Shown here one piece after another: positions 21,350 to 21,947 of a DNA stretch of 21,947 nt. The stretch spans positions 1 through 21,947 of the forward strand of contig DATFPQ010000222.1 in NCBI GenBank assembly GCA_035264765.1. Direction: 5' to 3'. The first letter of the stretch is position 1. The number at the start of each line of letters is the position of its first letter. The notes beneath the pieces are model-generated. The model did not search any database, was not told the origin of the DNA, and worked only from the letters and a program-made list of their open reading frames with translations. The stretch is from DATFPQ01 sp035264765. Lineage in GTDB: Bacteria; Actinomycetota; Actinomycetes; Actinomycetales; Angustibacteraceae. Both the position numbers and the translations under genes were made by a program.

Positions 21350-21891
21350 GCCCGGACGTCGCTCGATCGAGGCAACCGGGCGTCCCTGGGCGTGCGCGGC
21401 TCACTCGGTCAGGCCCGGGCCGGGGGCCGAGCGTGGCGACGCGGGTGCCGGCCGGTGTGGCGGTGGCCTTGGACGCCGTGGCCGTACTGCTGTTCGCGGC
21501 CGTCGGACGGCGCAGCCACGCGGAGGGACTTGCCGTCCTGGGGGTGCTCCGCACCGCGTGGCCGTTCCTGGCCGGTGCGGCCGTCGGCTGGCTGCTGACC
21601 CGGGCCTGGCGGGCGCCGTCCGCGCTGGTGCCGAGCGGCGTGTCGGTCTGGCTCGGGGCGCTCGTGGTCGGGATGGTGCTGCGGGTGGTGACAGGAGCCG
21701 GGACCGCACCGTCCTTCGTCGTGGTCGCCGCCGTCTCGCTGGCGGTGCTGGTGCTGGGCTGGCGGCTGCTCGCGCGGGCGGTGTCCACGCGGCGCGACGG
21801 GGCGGACCCGGCACAGCCGGCCGGCTCGCCCGGCGCGGCCAGCTCGCCCGGCTCCCCCGGCGCCGCCGGCTCGCCCGGCCGGCGCCGGTGA
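21346..21891 (+). CDS. DUF3054 family membrane protein
   Basis: A 181-residue protein with a basic N-terminus (RARLTRSGPGRG) and about four membrane helices between residues 35 and 145. The first helix ends in the DUF3054-like FAAVGRRSH (about 50-58), and TAWPFLAGAAVGWLL follows. The C-tail after residue 150 is low-complexity Ser-Pro-Gly-Ala repeats (GSPGAASSPGSPG). Function is unknown. The M. tuberculosis gene next to dop (Rv2113) is also a membrane protein, in keeping with conserved synteny from memory. It overlaps both neighbours by four bases (ATGA, GTGA), suggesting an operon. Confidence 0.8.
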   Translation: MSPDVARSRQPGVPGRARLTRSGPGRGPSVATRVPAGVAVALDAVAVLLFAAVGRRSHAEGLAVLGVLRTAWPFLAGAAVGWLLTRAWRAPSALVPSGVSVWLGALVVGMVLRVVTGAGTAPSFVVVAAVSLAVLVLGWRLLARAVSTRRDGADPAQPAGSPGAASSPGSPGAAGSPGRRR

Positions 21892-21947
21892 CCGTTCCGC
21901 CGGCCAGGACCGCCGTGGACCTGGCCGACCCGGCAGTGCGCGCCGCG
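21888..21947 (+). CDS. Start of an unidentified gene, cut by the window edge
   Basis: GTG at 21888 overlaps the DUF3054 stop (GTGA). The frame then stays open for 20 codons (TVPPARTAVDLADPAVRAA) to the edge. The overlap is the same coupling seen upstream. It is too short to identify. Confidence 0.45.
   Translation, partial: MTVPPARTAVDLADPAVRAA

Noticed and set aside
1..21947. CRISPR array, tRNA or rRNA genes
   Set aside because: No regularly spaced repeats with unique spacers; no tRNA-like cloverleaf with CCA-type end or rRNA-like sequence was recognised.

Overview
This window looks like a chromosomal segment of a high-GC actinomycete. It carries the Pup-proteasome gene set: pup, prcB, prcA, pafA and dop, together with pafB/pafC, tatA/tatC and helY. 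From memory, the gene set and much of the order match the Rv2090-Rv2113 region of Mycobacterium tuberculosis (5'-3' exonuclease, helY, tatC, tatA, pafC, pafB, pafA, prcA, prcB, pup, dop, DUF3054). Genus cannot be fixed from sequence alone. The proteasomal ATPase (ARC/Mpa) is not in the window and probably lies beyond the right edge.

Layout, left to right. (1) 1-940: a secreted lipoprotein-like gene (-) and a 408-base gene-free stretch. (2) 941-6687: a stand-alone 5'-3' exonuclease (+) converges on helY (-), which is preceded by a diacylglycerol-kinase-like lipid kinase and tatC. (3) 6729-9951: tatA, a small single-pass membrane protein, a four-cysteine zinc-ribbon-like protein, then pafC and pafB, all on minus. 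(4) 10133-12865: a DUF3866 gene (+) converges on two FKBP-type prolyl isomerases (-), one cytosolic and one a two-domain lipoprotein. (5) 12975-17404: pafA (-), a divergent SDR/epimerase-like gene (+), then prcA, prcB and pup (-). (6) 17517-19115: a GrpB-like nucleotidyltransferase-fold gene and a decayed type-B carboxylesterase, both +, lying between pup and dop. (7) 19178-21947: dop (-), and a divergent NUDIX - DUF3054 - unknown (partial) run (+).

How the genes work together. Pup is encoded with a C-terminal Gln. Dop deamidates it to Glu, PafA ligates Pup-Glu to lysines of target proteins, and Dop can also remove it. Pupylated proteins are degraded by the PrcA/PrcB 20S core. PafB and PafC (WYL proteins) are known as a DNA-damage-responsive transcription activator; the neighbouring exonuclease and helicase fit a nucleic-acid-maintenance theme. 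TatA/TatC export folded proteins.

The least expected signals are non-coding. At least nine genes start (ATG or GTG) exactly 6-7 bases after a TANNNT hexamer, the pattern of leaderless mRNAs; this decides several start codons, notably prcB, the lipid kinase and the small membrane gene. Related long imperfect inverted repeats fill two separate convergent intergenic regions. A 14-bp perfect tandem repeat and a hairpin separate pup from prcB, and PafC carries a tail encoded by a 12-bp minisatellite. I found no RNA genes, CRISPR array or intact mobile element. I did not find a convincing wholly new multi-gene system: the core is a known one with unusual arrangement and regulation.
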